Origin: Chelatococcus sp. HY11
GTDB taxonomy: Bacteria; Pseudomonadota; Alphaproteobacteria; Rhizobiales; Beijerinckiaceae
Length of the DNA: 64,000 bases
Assembly: GCF_018398335.1 (NCBI RefSeq)
Contig: NZ_JAHBRX010000005.1
Span: 1 to 64,000 of the forward strand
Direction of reading: 5' to 3'
Made by a program: the position numbers and the translations under genes. The notes below the pieces were generated by a model. It made no database searches and was not told the DNA's origin. It saw only the letters and a list, made by a program, of their open reading frames with translations. Shown here in pieces: positions 1 through 8,853 of this stretch (its first letter is position 1; each line of letters begins with the position of its first letter).

Positions 1-2
1 AA

Positions 3-1571
3 CTCGTCTCAGCCGTTGATGCACGTTCTGCGGCAGATCTGCTGGCGATGAGCACCAGATCGGTCTACACGCTTGTCGCCCGGTTTCGGGCCTCAGGTGG
101 ATTGATGAGTTCGCTGGCTCCTGGAAAGCCATCCGGCGGCCGAGGCCGATCCAGAATGCCGGCGCGGGTGGACGACATTGTCACCGCCGCAATCTACGAC
201 ACCTACCTGACGAGGCAAAAGCGTCGGATTGTCCGTCTCGTCGAGGAAGTTCAACTCCGATGCAAAAAGGCCGGATTGCCGGCTCCTTCGGCGAAAACGA
301 TCCGCCGTCGTCTGGAGACGATTCGGGCTGAAGAGGTAGCGCGGCGTCGTGACGGCCCGCGCAGCAGCGCAGCAAGGCGGCTGACGTCGGCCGCGGGCCA
401 TGGGCCTGTCGCGACGGGACCGCTCGACATCGTCCAGATCGATCACACGCCGGTCGATATCATTCTGGTGGACGAAATCAGCCGCCTCCCGGTCGGGCGG
501 CCGTGGCTGACGGTAGCGATCGACGTCTACAGCCGTTGCATCACCGGCTTTCTGGTGTCGTTCGAGGCGCCGTCCGCAACGAGTGTCGGTTTGTGCCTCG
601 CCCACTCTGGCGTTGAGAAGAGGGCCTATCTCGACGGCCTCGGCCTCGATACGGAGTGGCCGATCGCAGGTGTTCCGCGTCTCCTGCATCTTGACAATGC
701 TGCGGAGTTTCATGGCGAAGCTCTCGCTCGTGGCTGTCAGCAGCATGGGATCGGCCTCGAATATCGCCCGAAGGGCCAACCTCATTTCGGCGGGGTCATC
801 GAGCGTCTGATCGGCACATTGATGGGCCTTATCCATGATCTGCCCGGCACGACGTTCTCAAATCCGACCGAACGGGGAACCTATGACAGCGATGCAACTG
901 CGGTTCTAACGTTGTCCGAGCTGGAGCATTGGCTGGCTCTGGCGATCAGCGGACGCTACCATCACGAGGTCCACGAAGGGATCATGGAGCCGCCGCTCGC
1001 GCGGTGGAAGCGTGGAATTGCCGAGCATGGCGACCCGCGACCAGTTGCCAATAGCCGCGAATACCTGGTCGATTTCCTGCCTGTCGTGCGCCGGACGATC
1101 CAGCGCGATGGCTTCACGCTCGACCACATCACTTACTATTCAGATGTTTTGCGCCCGTGGATAGCGAATAGGGATCGTTGCCGGTCCTTCCTGATCCGTC
1201 GCGATCCTCGCGATCTATCGCAGATATTTGTACTCGAGCCGGACGGCCGCAGCTACGTGACGGTGCCTTGCCGGCGTCTGGAAAGGCCGGGAATCTCGCT
1301 TTTTGAGCATCGGCAGGCCGTCCAGATGATCAAAGCTGGCGGTCGGGCTCAGGTCGATGAAGAGGGTATCTTCAGGACGGTCGAACAGCAGCGTGGGCTG
1401 GTGAAGACCGCAGCAAAGAAATCCAGAGCGGCCCGGCGCCAGTTGGCGCGACAGACGCCGGTGCCAGAATCGTCGGTGGATCGCGTGGCTGTCATGCCGG
1501 CGATCGAAACCGAGCTCGCCGGCGATGATCAGGCTGCCGACTTGGTGCCATTTCCGATGGAAAGATGGTGA
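3..1571 (+). CDS. tniA: TniA-type DDE transposase, 5' end outside the window
   Basis: Catalytic subunit of a Tn5053/Tn402-like transposition system (Mu/retroviral-integrase fold) that cuts and joins transposon ends. The frame is open to the left edge, so the true start is outside the window; the first internal ATG is at 48. Counting from there, the DDE residues fit D132 (QIDHTPVD), D216 (HLDNAAEF) and E252 (GGVIERLIGT), followed by a Mu C-terminal-like region. The 508 visible codons are close to the usual 550-560 aa, so only some of the N-terminal DNA-binding region is missing. It overlaps tniB by a few bases, which indicates translational coupling. The family is clear; which transposon it belongs to is not. 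Confidence 0.93.
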   Translation, partial: LVSAVDARSAADLLAMSTRSVYTLVARFRASGGLMSSLAPGKPSGGRGRSRMPARVDDIVTAAIYDTYLTRQKRRIVRLVEEVQLRCKKAGLPAPSAKTIRRRLETIRAEEVARRRDGPRSSAARRLTSAAGHGPVATGPLDIVQIDHTPVDIILVDEISRLPVGRPWLTVAIDVYSRCITGFLVSFEAPSATSVGLCLAHSGVEKRAYLDGLGLDTEWPIAGVPRLLHLDNAAEFHGEALARGCQQHGIGLEYRPKGQPHFGGVIERLIGTLMGLIHDLPGTTFSNPTERGTYDSDATAVLTLSELEHWLALAISGRYHHEVHEGIMEPPLARWKRGIAEHGDPRPVANSREYLVDFLPVVRRTIQRDGFTLDHITYYSDVLRPWIANRDRCRSFLIRRDPRDLSQIFVLEPDGRSYVTVPCRRLERPGISLFEHRQAVQMIKAGGRAQVDEEGIFRTVEQQRGLVKTAAKKSRAARRQLARQTPVPESSVDRVAVMPAIETELAGDDQAADLVPFPMERW

Positions 1572-2473
1572 TGAGCGATCTCAGCCACCTTTCTCGCGAT
1601 CTGCGAGAGATTGCCGCCGCAGACGACGCGCAACGAATTGCCTTCATCCGTGGCCAATGGTGGATCGGCTACCCGCAGGCACAGGCTGCGCTCGATCTGC
1701 TCAGTGCCGCGATTGAAAACGAACCAGGCCGCGTTCGGCCTCAGTGCTTTCTCCTGCTGGGGCCAACAAACAACGGCAAGTCGATGATCATCGAAAAATT
1801 CCGACGCGATCATACGCCGCCTGCCTTGCCCGGCCGTGATGAGGAAAACATCCCTGTTGTCGTGGTGCAGATGCTTACCGATCCGGGGGTTGCGCGCTTC
1901 TACCAGCATCTCCTGGAGGTTTTGGGAGCGCCGGTTCGAAGGACGGCCCGCAAGCATGATCTTGAAGCGCTGGCGTTGTCGATCCTTAAGAGGGTTGGCG
2001 CACAAATCCTCATCATCGACGAACTGCACAATCTTCTGGCGGGTACCGCACCGGCACAGCGGGAATTTCTCAACCTGTTGCGGTTTCTCGGCAACGAACT
2101 GAGAATTCCGATTATCGGGGCAGGGACGAGGGACGCCTATCTCGCCATCCGGACCGATCCGCAGCTTGAAAACCGGTTTCATCCGATCATCCTGCCGGCG
2201 TGGGACGAGGGAGACGAACTCAACCGGCTGATCCAGAGCTTCGTGGCGACGTTCCCGCTTCGTAAGCCGTCATTTCTCAACTCGGCCGATCTGCAGAGCT
2301 GGATTTTGGCCCGCACAGGCGGGACCATAGGGGAAATAGCTGCTCTGTTGCGTTCGGCTGCGGTTGCCGCGGTCGAAGGCGGGGAGGAGGCGATCAATCA
2401 GCGGTCGCTCCGCCAGATGAAATACCAAGGTCCGGCAGACCGCCGACGTCTCACCGAGAAGCTTCTGGTCTGA
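1565..2473 (+). CDS. tniB: TniB AAA+ ATPase, transposition regulator
   Basis: ATP-dependent partner of TniA, equivalent to TnsC or MuB, that marks target DNA and activates the transposase. Walker A is GPTNNGKS (residues 66-73) and Walker B is the hydrophobic run ILIIDELHNLL, where D-E are the Mg-binding and catalytic acids. The length of 302 aa is normal for the family. The start overlaps the end of tniA; an in-frame ATG at 1571 in an ATGA overlap is equally possible. tniQ follows two bases after the stop, so tniABQ is one operon. No frame damage is seen. Confidence 0.93.
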   Translation: MVMSDLSHLSRDLREIAAADDAQRIAFIRGQWWIGYPQAQAALDLLSAAIENEPGRVRPQCFLLLGPTNNGKSMIIEKFRRDHTPPALPGRDEENIPVVVVQMLTDPGVARFYQHLLEVLGAPVRRTARKHDLEALALSILKRVGAQILIIDELHNLLAGTAPAQREFLNLLRFLGNELRIPIIGAGTRDAYLAIRTDPQLENRFHPIILPAWDEGDELNRLIQSFVATFPLRKPSFLNSADLQSWILARTGGTIGEIAALLRSAAVAAVEGGEEAINQRSLRQMKYQGPADRRRLTEKLLV

Positions 2474-2475
2474 GG

Positions 2476-3639
2476 ATGGCGACAAGGCTGCCGATTCATC
2501 CTCAGCCATTGCCGCAAGAAGCTTTGTCTTCATGGCTGTGGCGGCTCGCTGATGCTTATGACATGGGCGTCGGCGAATTCGCTGAAGCAGCCCTGGGGAT
2601 CAACAGGCCGGATATCGAATTGGCGGATTTCTGGCCATCGGCTCTTTTGATCCAGAAGCTGGCGGAACGCACAGGTGTTGCTATTGGTCGGATCCGGGCC
2701 ATGACGATGGCGGCCTATGTGCCCTATCTGTTGGACAGTCTGTCGCCGCGAGGCGACATCTTTCGAGCCTATTGCTGTCAGTTTGGTATCTTTGAGAATC
2801 CGGCGTTGCGAGTGCGCCCGGCGCGGGCTGCTTGGTGGCTCCCTTGGATCTCGGACGATCTCGCCGACGGCAAGATGATCGGGTGCATTGAATGCCTGCG
2901 GGGCGATCGGCAGCGTTTCGGCCGGCTACATTGGCGAGCGAACTGGATGGCGAGTTGCCCGAAGCACGGCGTCCTGCTGCACGCTGCCAGTCCCGCCGAA
3001 CAATCCGAGTATCCAGTTTCCAAGGAAACCGCCACAGAACTCGCGGCGCTCGACGGGTTGACCCTGCAGGCCGTTACGAAGGGCAGGGTACAGTTGCCCG
3101 GTGGCCGCCTTGTTCACGGAGGCCTTTGGCTTCGTGTTCTGCGTGGCGTTATCGACGAGATCTGCCGCCCGCGCCGCATGAAGGATGTGGCACGTCCGAT
3201 AATTGAGGCTGCGTGGGAAGCAGCAGGCCTGCCCTATCGCCATGCCCTGGGGCGCTGGGGTATTTACGAGAAGTTGGGTCGTTTGGAGCGGGCGAACGTG
3301 CTGAAAGTCGCTGCCTTGGCCATGCGGCCGCTGATCAGGGCGGGCTTCCAGCCTTTGAAAGCATCCACGCGCCCATTGGAGGCTGAAGCGTCACGGGCCG
3401 TCTCGCCTGCCGTTCTCGTGCGGGATTTCCAACTGATGCCCATCGAAATCGAGAACATCACCATGCTGGCCCGTGAAAACGACGACGTTGCGATCGATCT
3501 GCGCCGAATGCTCAATCATCAGCCGCGCAGTGCACGGTTCGTGGCTCAGACTGACGAAACCCTCAAAAGCTTGGGAATTCCGGTGTTGGCGCCGCTTCTC
3601 GTCGCCCGGACGCCTGATCTCGCCGGTGACCCCTACTGA
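2476..3639 (+). CDS. tniQ: TniQ family target-selection protein
   Basis: Third component of the tni module, related to TnsD/TniQ and needed with TniA and TniB for transposition. The N-terminal signature LPQEALSSWLWRLADAY is typical of TniQ. A zinc-binding set is visible as C137-x2-C140 and C161-x2-H164. The 387 aa length matches stand-alone TniQ proteins. There is no downstream CRISPR-Cas module, so this is not a CRISPR-associated transposon. The usual next gene, a tniR resolvase, is absent here; a TniR-like gene lies 5.3 kb further on, beyond an IS insertion. Confidence 0.9.
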   Translation: MATRLPIHPQPLPQEALSSWLWRLADAYDMGVGEFAEAALGINRPDIELADFWPSALLIQKLAERTGVAIGRIRAMTMAAYVPYLLDSLSPRGDIFRAYCCQFGIFENPALRVRPARAAWWLPWISDDLADGKMIGCIECLRGDRQRFGRLHWRANWMASCPKHGVLLHAASPAEQSEYPVSKETATELAALDGLTLQAVTKGRVQLPGGRLVHGGLWLRVLRGVIDEICRPRRMKDVARPIIEAAWEAAGLPYRHALGRWGIYEKLGRLERANVLKVAALAMRPLIRAGFQPLKASTRPLEAEASRAVSPAVLVRDFQLMPIEIENITMLARENDDVAIDLRRMLNHQPRSARFVAQTDETLKSLGIPVLAPLLVARTPDLAGDPY

Positions 3640-4123
3640 AGTCAGCTTTGTCCCGCCAGTGCAGTCCACTGTGACAAATGACATCCAGAACCGATTCGAG
3701 GCCCTTTGTACAATTTCATCAGACAAGAGAAAACGGTCCTTTGCAGGCGTGTATGATATATCGCTTCCGCGATGCAAGGAGGTAGCTCGCGTTGGTAAGG
3801 CGGCCCTTACGCCGGTCGGTCTGGCGTGCCTCTGACGAGCCTGTGTTAACATTCCTAGGTTTTAGCGGCTTGAGCCGACGCGTCGCGCTTCTGCCCCGAC
3901 CGTTCAGCACACGACGTAGCAAGGGCTCGCCGTGGGAGCTCACCACGCACCAGTTGGTCATATCGGGGGGGGATCTCACGCGACAAAATCGCTATTCCTG
4001 TTGCGGAAATTAACAGACGTATTGCTACCGCTTCGATATTTGTATCAATATTATCAACTAATTAGGGAGTTAGGGCGCGTAGCTTCTCGCCATCGGTCCC
4101 TGCCCGAGTTTGCCCGCTGCCGC
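3640..4123. other. Region after tniQ with no recognised gene
   Basis: Several overlapping frames are open on both strands, but none has a convincing start, ribosome binding site or recognisable protein. The AT-rich stretch around 4005-4070 could hold regulatory DNA or a decayed transposon end. No terminal repeat could be proved. Confidence 0.4.
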
Positions 4124-4420
4124 TTAGCTTGCGGCCGCGCTCACCGCAATGGTCGTCGGCAGCACGAGCGGACGGACATCTCTATCCGCGACGAACTCGG
4201 GTGGGAGCAGACCGTCTGCCGCGGTGGATTGGAAACCCGTCATACGGTGGCGATTCAGAAGTGCATCAGTGCTGTCGGGAAGACCGGACTGCGCCATATA
4301 GTCCGGTGAAGCCAGAGTTACCTCTGCCGGCATCGCGACGTGGCGCACCATACTGGGCTCTCCTACAGCACACCAACGCGAAGCACACGGTCAATGCCTC
4401 GTCCAAAGACATGAGCTGCT
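4124..4420 (-). pseudogene. LysR-type regulator fragment, frameshifted
   Basis: Translation gives part of a LysR substrate-binding domain. One frame reads GRGIDRVLRVG, then after a one-base shift another continues GEPSMVRHVAMP, VTLASPDYMAQ and a stretch ending VLPTTIAVSAAAS. These match the usual order (G-I-D-x-x-x-R-x-G-E, then x-A-S-P-x-Y-L) of that domain. The helix-turn-helix and the C-terminal half are missing, and both ends stop at TGA or TAA. I read it as a dead remnant left by rearrangement near the tni module and the IS. The frameshift could be a sequencing error, but the truncation could not. Confidence 0.5.
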
Positions 4421-4988
4421 AGGTTGATCGGCCTCGATTCGTCCTTCGGCACCTAGCCTCCGGCGGGACGCCGCATCAGCCATAGATGTAATCTACGCTC
4501 CGCTGCGTCTGCTTCAGCGACTGGCCTGCCCCTATGAGGTGGTCCGGTTTCAGTCTTAATGCATGATGGGCTTATCGGCCAGCGGCAGAGCCGATGATGG
4601 TGCCGCTTTGCCGGGTTTCGACGGCCATATGAGGGCCTCCGGCGCCGGCGGTTTGTATCCCAGCGATGAGTGCGGCCGCTCGGTGTTGTAGTAGCGTCGC
4701 CATTGCTCGATGATGATCCGGGCCTCGGCGAGGCTGTAGAAGGTCTCGCCATTGAGCAGTTCATCGCGAAGCTTCGAGTTGAAGCTCTCGCAGTAGCCGT
4801 TCTCCCAAGGACTTCCCGGTTCGATGAAGGCGGTCTTTGCGCCGACAGCGGCAATCCAATCCCGCACGGCTTTGGCGATGAACTCCGGACCATAGCACAT
4901 TGGGAAGAGGCTCGACCGTTGGCTGACGGCGCGCGAAGCCTTGCGTAGCGCAGCGCGCCGTCACGGCGGTCATGACCGGCCAGCAGGT

Positions 4989-5025
4989 CTCTAAAGTGAG
5001 GTTGTCGAGACAACACTTTGGAGAG
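4989..5025 (+). ncRNA. Hairpin in the leader of IS110 transposase (copy 1)
   Basis: The inner stem GTTGTC/GACAAC is extended by CTCT-AAAGTG pairing with CACTTT-GG-AGAG, and the structure ends about nine bases before the transposase ATG at 5035. IS110-family elements are known to encode bridge RNAs in non-coding ends. This could be part of one, or a structure that limits read-through translation. The same hairpin exists in the second copy. Confidence 0.3.
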
Positions 5026-5034
5026 AGGCCGACC

Positions 5035-6306
5035 ATGACCAAGCGCTTTTCTACTCCCACCGGCGCCGTGCTGGTAGCGATCGACATGTCCAAGCATCGT
5101 CAGGAGGTCCTGATCGAACGACCTGAGGGTGGTCGACGCCGGCGGATGACCTTGATGGCGACCAAGCAGGACTACGAGCGCCTGGCTGTTGAGCTTTCTG
5201 CGATCGGACGACCGATCCTCGTCGGCTTCGAGGCGACCGGCAACTACCATCGCACGCTCGCCCACCGACTGCTGACGGCAGGCTTCGAGCTGCGGCTAAT
5301 CTCCTCGGTCGCGCTCGCCCGGACTCGAGAGGCTCTGCACAACGGCTGGGACAAGAACGATCCCAAGGATGCCCAGGTGATCCTGCACATGTTGCGGATC
5401 GGCGCCACGCAGGCCTATGTCGATCCGCTGGCCGCCGGCATCAACGACCTGCAGGAGCTGTCGAAGACGCACGAGACGATCTCGAAGGCCAAGACGCAGA
5501 CCTGGCACCGCATCCTGACGCATTATCTGCCGCTGTATTTTCCGGAGATAGCCCGCTTCGCCGGCAACAGCCGCTCGGATTGGTTCCTGGCGCTGATCGA
5601 GCGTTTCCCGACGCCCGGCAGCATCACCACATTGGAGCGGGAAGCGTTCGTGGCCGAGGCTTGGCCTCTGGTCGGCCGCAAGGTCTCCAAGGCTCGGCTG
5701 ATCAACGATATCTACGAGACGGCCTGCTCATCGATCGCGTTGCCGGTGTTGGAGGAGAGTGCGGCGATCACGATGTTCCGCATGATCGTCGCCCAAGCGC
5801 GAGGCCTGATCCGGGAGCGCAACCGGATCGAGGAGATCGCACAGGCCACGCTGGCCGATCATCATGATTACCGGCTGCTGCGGCAGATCCCGGGAATCGG
5901 ACCGATCAACGCTCTGACGATCCTGGCCGAGGCTGGAGACCTGCGCAGGTTCGGCCATCACCGGCAGTTCCTGAAGTTCTGCGGCCTCGACCTCGCGACC
6001 TGCCAATCCGGCACCTTCCGCGGCCGGACCAAGCTGTCGAAGTACGGCAATGCCCGCCTGCGCCGAACGTTCTGGATGGCAGCGCAGGTCGCCGCGCGCC
6101 AGCGCGATAACAGCTTCCGCGACAAGCTCGGCCGCTATGTTGCCGGCCACGCGGACGATGCCGATCGCCGTCGCAAGGCGATGACCGCACTTACCGCCAA
6201 GATGGCGCGGGTGGCGCATGCCGTCGTCAAGACGGGGACAGAATACCGGCCGTTCCTGGAGCGGTCGGATGCCAGGTGGAAGGACCCCTCTCTGCAAGTG
6301 CCGTGA
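5035..6306 (+). CDS. IS110-family DEDD transposase, copy 1
   Basis: Site-specific recombinase with an N-terminal RuvC-like DEDD domain (IDMSKH near residue 17, GFEATGNYH, KNDPKDAQ) and a C-terminal transposase_20 domain (LLRQIPGIGPINALTILAE, then KFCGLDLATCQSG holding the candidate nucleophilic Ser). The ATG at 5035 is preferred because GGAGAGAGG lies just upstream; an in-frame ATG at 4972 has no such site and would run through the leader hairpin. The length of 423 aa is normal. It is transcribed opposite to the IS3 element it sits in. It appears intact and could act on both copies. Confidence 0.92.
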   Translation: MTKRFSTPTGAVLVAIDMSKHRQEVLIERPEGGRRRRMTLMATKQDYERLAVELSAIGRPILVGFEATGNYHRTLAHRLLTAGFELRLISSVALARTREALHNGWDKNDPKDAQVILHMLRIGATQAYVDPLAAGINDLQELSKTHETISKAKTQTWHRILTHYLPLYFPEIARFAGNSRSDWFLALIERFPTPGSITTLEREAFVAEAWPLVGRKVSKARLINDIYETACSSIALPVLEESAAITMFRMIVAQARGLIRERNRIEEIAQATLADHHDYRLLRQIPGIGPINALTILAEAGDLRRFGHHRQFLKFCGLDLATCQSGTFRGRTKLSKYGNARLRRTFWMAAQVAARQRDNSFRDKLGRYVAGHADDADRRRKAMTALTAKMARVAHAVVKTGTEYRPFLERSDARWKDPSLQVP

Positions 6307-6477
6307 GGGCGCCGAAGGCGACCCTGTAGATAATGTTCGGGCCTTCCACCTGGGTGCGTATCTCGTCTTGAGGACGGTGAGGACCACGGCCGCGTCAGTG
6401 CCGCTGGATCCTGTGTTTGCTATGGCTGGGAGCGATCCCGTTGACGGTGGAAACCATCTGGATCAGCTTATTACCGA

Positions 6478-6496
6478 CGTCGGCGCATCGCCGACG
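6478..6496 (+). ncRNA. Hairpin in the IS110 3' non-coding end (copy 1)
   Basis: An eight-base perfect stem, CGTCGGCG with CGCCGACG, encloses the loop CAT, 170 bases after the transposase stop. Because IS110/IS1111 elements carry a guide (bridge) RNA in one non-coding end, and this end is the longer one, it is a candidate location. The RNA itself cannot be shown from sequence alone. Confidence 0.25.
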
Positions 6497-7098
6497 CGAT
6501 GAGACCTGCTGGCCAAGGCCCAAAGCTGCTTCCCGACATAGGACGTTGTCGGAACGAACATGGCCAGGCACGCCGTGCAGGATGAACAGGTCCGACAGAA
6601 CGTCGATGACGTCGGTCGAGTTGAGCTTGCGATCGATGCGGATCGCCAGACATGCCCGGGTAAACTCATCGATGATGTTGAGCATGCGGAACTTCCTGCC
6701 ATTGTGGGTCCGGCCCTCGACAAAATCGTAGGACCAGACATGGTTGGGGTGCTCGGGTCGAAGCCGGACGCACGATCCGTCATTCATCCAGAGGCGGCCT
6801 CTCTTCGGTTGCTTCTGCGGAACCTTCAGCCCCTCCCGCCGCCAGATGCGCTCGACACGCTTGGCGTTCACCGTCCAGCCCTCAAAGCGCAGCATCGCGG
6901 TGATCCGGCGATAGCCATAGCGGCCATACCGAGAAGCCAGCCGGATGATATCGGCCGTCAGTGCCTCTTCATCCGCCCGGCCTTTCAGCTTCTTGCGCTG
7001 GGTCGAGCGATGCTGGTCCAGGACCTTGCAGGCAAAGCGCTCCGACACCGAGAACTTCGCCATGACATGGTCGACGCAGCGACGGCGGCGGGCGGGGC

Positions 7099-7377
7099 TC
7101 AGAAGTTTCCCGAGGCAGCCTCTTTCAGGATCAGCTTTTCCAGCGTCAGGTCCGACACCGCCTTGCGCAGCCGGTCGTTCTCTTTCTCGAGCTCTTTCAG
7201 GCGCTTCACCTGGTCGCCCTTCAGGCCACCGAACTCCTTGCGCCAGCGGTAATAGGTGAACTGCGTCACACCGATTGAGCGAACCGCTTCGCCAACCGAT
7301 CGGCCTTGTGACAACAAAACATCAACCTGGCGCAGCTTCGCGACGATCTCTTCGGGCTTGTGCTTCTTCTGGGGCAT
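7099..7377 (-). CDS. IS3-family OrfA (HTH_Tnp_1), copy 1
   Basis: DNA-binding first reading frame of the IS3 element, 92 aa. It begins MPQKKHKPEEIVAKLRQVDV, contains an HTH (VRSIGVTQFTYYRWRKEFGG) and ends in a leucine-zipper-like coiled coil (LKELEKENDRLRKAVSDLTL), the usual OrfA architecture. The ATG is 67 bases inside the element end. It is intact, but without a complete OrfB it cannot support transposition by itself. Confidence 0.92.
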   Translation of the reverse strand: MPQKKHKPEEIVAKLRQVDVLLSQGRSVGEAVRSIGVTQFTYYRWRKEFGGLKGDQVKRLKELEKENDRLRKAVSDLTLEKLILKEAASGNF

Positions 7378-7714
7378 TCCAATGTCCTCTCCAACGGCTC
7401 AAGAGCCTACTTCAGGGAGGACCACTTTTCAGGGGGCAGACCACAGGATGGTTCAAATTATTTCGTTTGTTCTAAATATTTGTAGCCAAGGAAGTAGCAT
7501 TTATGGGCCCGTCGTTGCCTCTGGATGACGCAGCCTGTGCCGTTACCGTAAGCTCCGATCAGGCGGTCGTCGAAGCCACCGCGCCAGCCTTCCCAAAAGC
7601 GGTTTGTCAAAATGGTTAACATTCGCTAGAACCTGACCATTCTGACACAGAAGCGTCATGTTTCACAGGGGGTACGCTCGGCGTACGTCGATCCATGAAA
7701 AGGGGGAGGGGACT

Positions 7715-8020
7715 ATGGGAGACTTTCCGCTTGTGCGTGCTGAGGGCGCCAATATCGAAATCGAGCTTGAAAAGGGCTTGAGACTTGTTGCTTATATCGG
7801 TGATCCCGACGTTGCGATGCGGCTTGCCGAACTGTGGAGCCTCAAGGATAGCATGGCGGTTCGGATCGCTCGCTTGGAGGCGCGATTGCGCGAATTAGGT
7901 CCGCTCGATTGCGGACATGACGACGTCCGACCCCTATTGGCCAGTCTGCGACGGCAGATTGACGATTTCGAAACTCAATCCAGACTGATTGATAGTGCAA
8001 GGCGGTCATTGAGCCATTAG
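7715..8020 (+). CDS. Small conserved accessory protein, paralogue of the gene at 44173-44463
   Basis: A 101-aa protein of unknown function. The start is set by AGGGGGAGGGG immediately upstream of ATG 7715. It shares with the protein encoded at 44173-44463 the pattern MGxF, IEIxLExGxxLVAxxGD, a W-containing middle, and HDxRxxxAxLRRQID near the end, so the two form a small family. The second half has heptad-like spacing (IARLEARLRELG; LLASLRRQIDDFE) that suggests a coiled coil. There are no transmembrane segments or catalytic motifs. It stands alone, about 270 bp downstream of the IS3 end. I do not recognise the family. Confidence 0.7.
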   Translation: MGDFPLVRAEGANIEIELEKGLRLVAYIGDPDVAMRLAELWSLKDSMAVRIARLEARLRELGPLDCGHDDVRPLLASLRRQIDDFETQSRLIDSARRSLSH

Positions 8021-8483
8021 GTTGGCTTTTGGGCTAGTGGGCATTCGCGGCAATCACCGCCAAGATCACACCGTTCCCCTTAAACCACTCTACCTCGCCG
8101 GTCGCAATCACCAGGACTCCAGGAACAGTGGTGGAGCTCTTTGCATTCCTTTGCGCGACGACCGGCAAAGGCGGAAGATAACCCGGCGAAAAATGTATTC
8201 ACAAACACCACTATCCGTACAATATCCGTATGGGTGTCTGTTGCATTATATTGTACGGGAGGTGGTATAATTCAGCGTGAGTTAAAAATTATTCTGTATA
8301 TGATCTTAACCTGAATTCCAAGGTGATTTATTTTATATTCGTTCTCAATACTCCCCTATCGAACGTGCATTCTCGGGGCAAAATTATCGATTTGTGAGAG
8401 GCTCACAAGCAAGATACCAGTCGCTATCAGACCATCTCACTATCAGAAACCATGGTTTCGTTGTGAGAAACACTGTTGACGTC
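8021..8483. other. AT-rich spacer with an 11-bp inverted repeat and a promoter-like site
   Basis: No supported gene. It contains the inverted repeat annotated separately and then an AT-rich stretch up to 8480. Confidence 0.45.
8215..8271 (+). promoter_or_regulatory. Perfect 11-bp inverted repeat next to a TATAAT box
   Basis: CCGTACAATAT (8215-8225) is exactly repeated in reverse complement at 8248-8258 with a 22-nt spacer. Inside the spacer TTGCAT (8241) could be a -35 box, with TATAAT (8266-8271) as -10 at 19-bp spacing. The layout resembles an operator over a promoter. No convincing gene lies directly downstream on this strand, so its target is unknown. Confidence 0.35.
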
Positions 8484-8792
8484 TCATTTGAGAAATAAGT
8501 CGATATCGAGATCGCGGAAATGATCGTCTCTCAACTTGATCAATAATACTTTGACACGTTCTGATGCTCCGGATTTTCCATAAGAAATCGTCTTCCCGTT
8601 AGACTTGTTCCTAGATGCGTTCTCGACATCACTATCCTTGCAAGGAATTCCACAATCGGTGAGGATTCCGGAAAATTCCTTGTGCGTATATGTGGATCTC
8701 GTTCTGATTTCCGCGAAATTGCCGTCCCGCCGGACAAAGGCCGCGCATAGCTCGGGCTTGATCCTTTTGAGATCCCCATTGATCCGCTTCAA
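8484..8792 (-). CDS. Hypothetical protein, TTG start, weak support
   Basis: The 102-aa frame starts at TTG (there is no ATG in frame) and reads a lysine/arginine-rich, rather hydrophilic protein with no motif I can name. No clear ribosome binding site precedes it. It is divergent from the resolvase gene, with the res site between them. Codon use is AT-richer than in the flanking IS genes. It may be real or chance. Confidence 0.3.
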   Translation of the reverse strand: MKRINGDLKRIKPELCAAFVRRDGNFAEIRTRSTYTHKEFSGILTDCGIPCKDSDVENASRNKSNGKTISYGKSGASERVKVLLIKLRDDHFRDLDIDLFLK

Positions 8793-8853
8793 TCAGCGGG
8801 TCAATCCTGTTTTGTGATCGGTTCAGATTGTTAGTGTTCCGTTGTCCAAGCCC

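Larger units (their letters stand above)
4892..6544 (+). mobile_element. IS110-family element inside the IS3 element, copy 1
   Basis: The boundaries are where IS3 orfB homology stops (GGACC at 4887-4891) and resumes (GTTGTCGG at 6545). The 1653-bp insert has about 143 bp of non-coding DNA before the transposase and 238 bp after it. There are no terminal inverted repeats or target duplication, as expected for IS110 elements. Edges are uncertain by a few bases. Confidence 0.8.
4556..7063 (-). pseudogene. IS3 OrfB transposase interrupted by IS110 (copy 1)
   Basis: The rve-type DDE transposase is broken in two. The 5' part (7063 down to about 6545) carries the HTH_21 region and the first catalytic Asp (VWSYDFVEGRT), and stops right after HVRSDN, the motif holding the second Asp. 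The 3' part (about 4891 to 4556) resumes with GPEFIAKAVRDW and includes the catalytic Glu region (WENGYCESFNSKLRDELL) to the C-terminus. Rejoining restores an ordinary IS407-group OrfB. Translation would normally use a frameshift from OrfA. The protein cannot be made from this copy. Confidence 0.88.
4522..7443 (-). mobile_element. IS3-family element (IS407-like), copy 1, split by IS110
   Basis: The right end (as the element reads) begins TGGTCTGCCCCCTGAAAAG at 7443 and the other end begins TGGCCTGCCCCTATGAGG at 4522. They are imperfect inverted repeats starting with TG, as in IS3 elements. The total of 2922 bp equals the copy at 36307-39228, which is inverted relative to this one. All coding frames in the two copies translate identically. 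No matching target duplication is visible: the left flank ends GAC and the right flank starts CAG. Confidence 0.85.

Noticed and set aside
1-3639. CRISPR-associated transposon (because of TniQ)
   Set aside because: No Cas gene, no repeat-spacer array and no tnsA/tnsC-type genes other than tniB; it fits a Tn5053/Tn402-like module.
6560-7252. 230-codon plus-strand frame (and its mirror at 36498-37190)
   Set aside because: Shadow of IS3 orfA/orfB on the opposite strand.
8022-8270. 82-codon frame after the 7715 gene
   Set aside because: It runs across the inverted repeat and promoter-like site and has no ribosome site.
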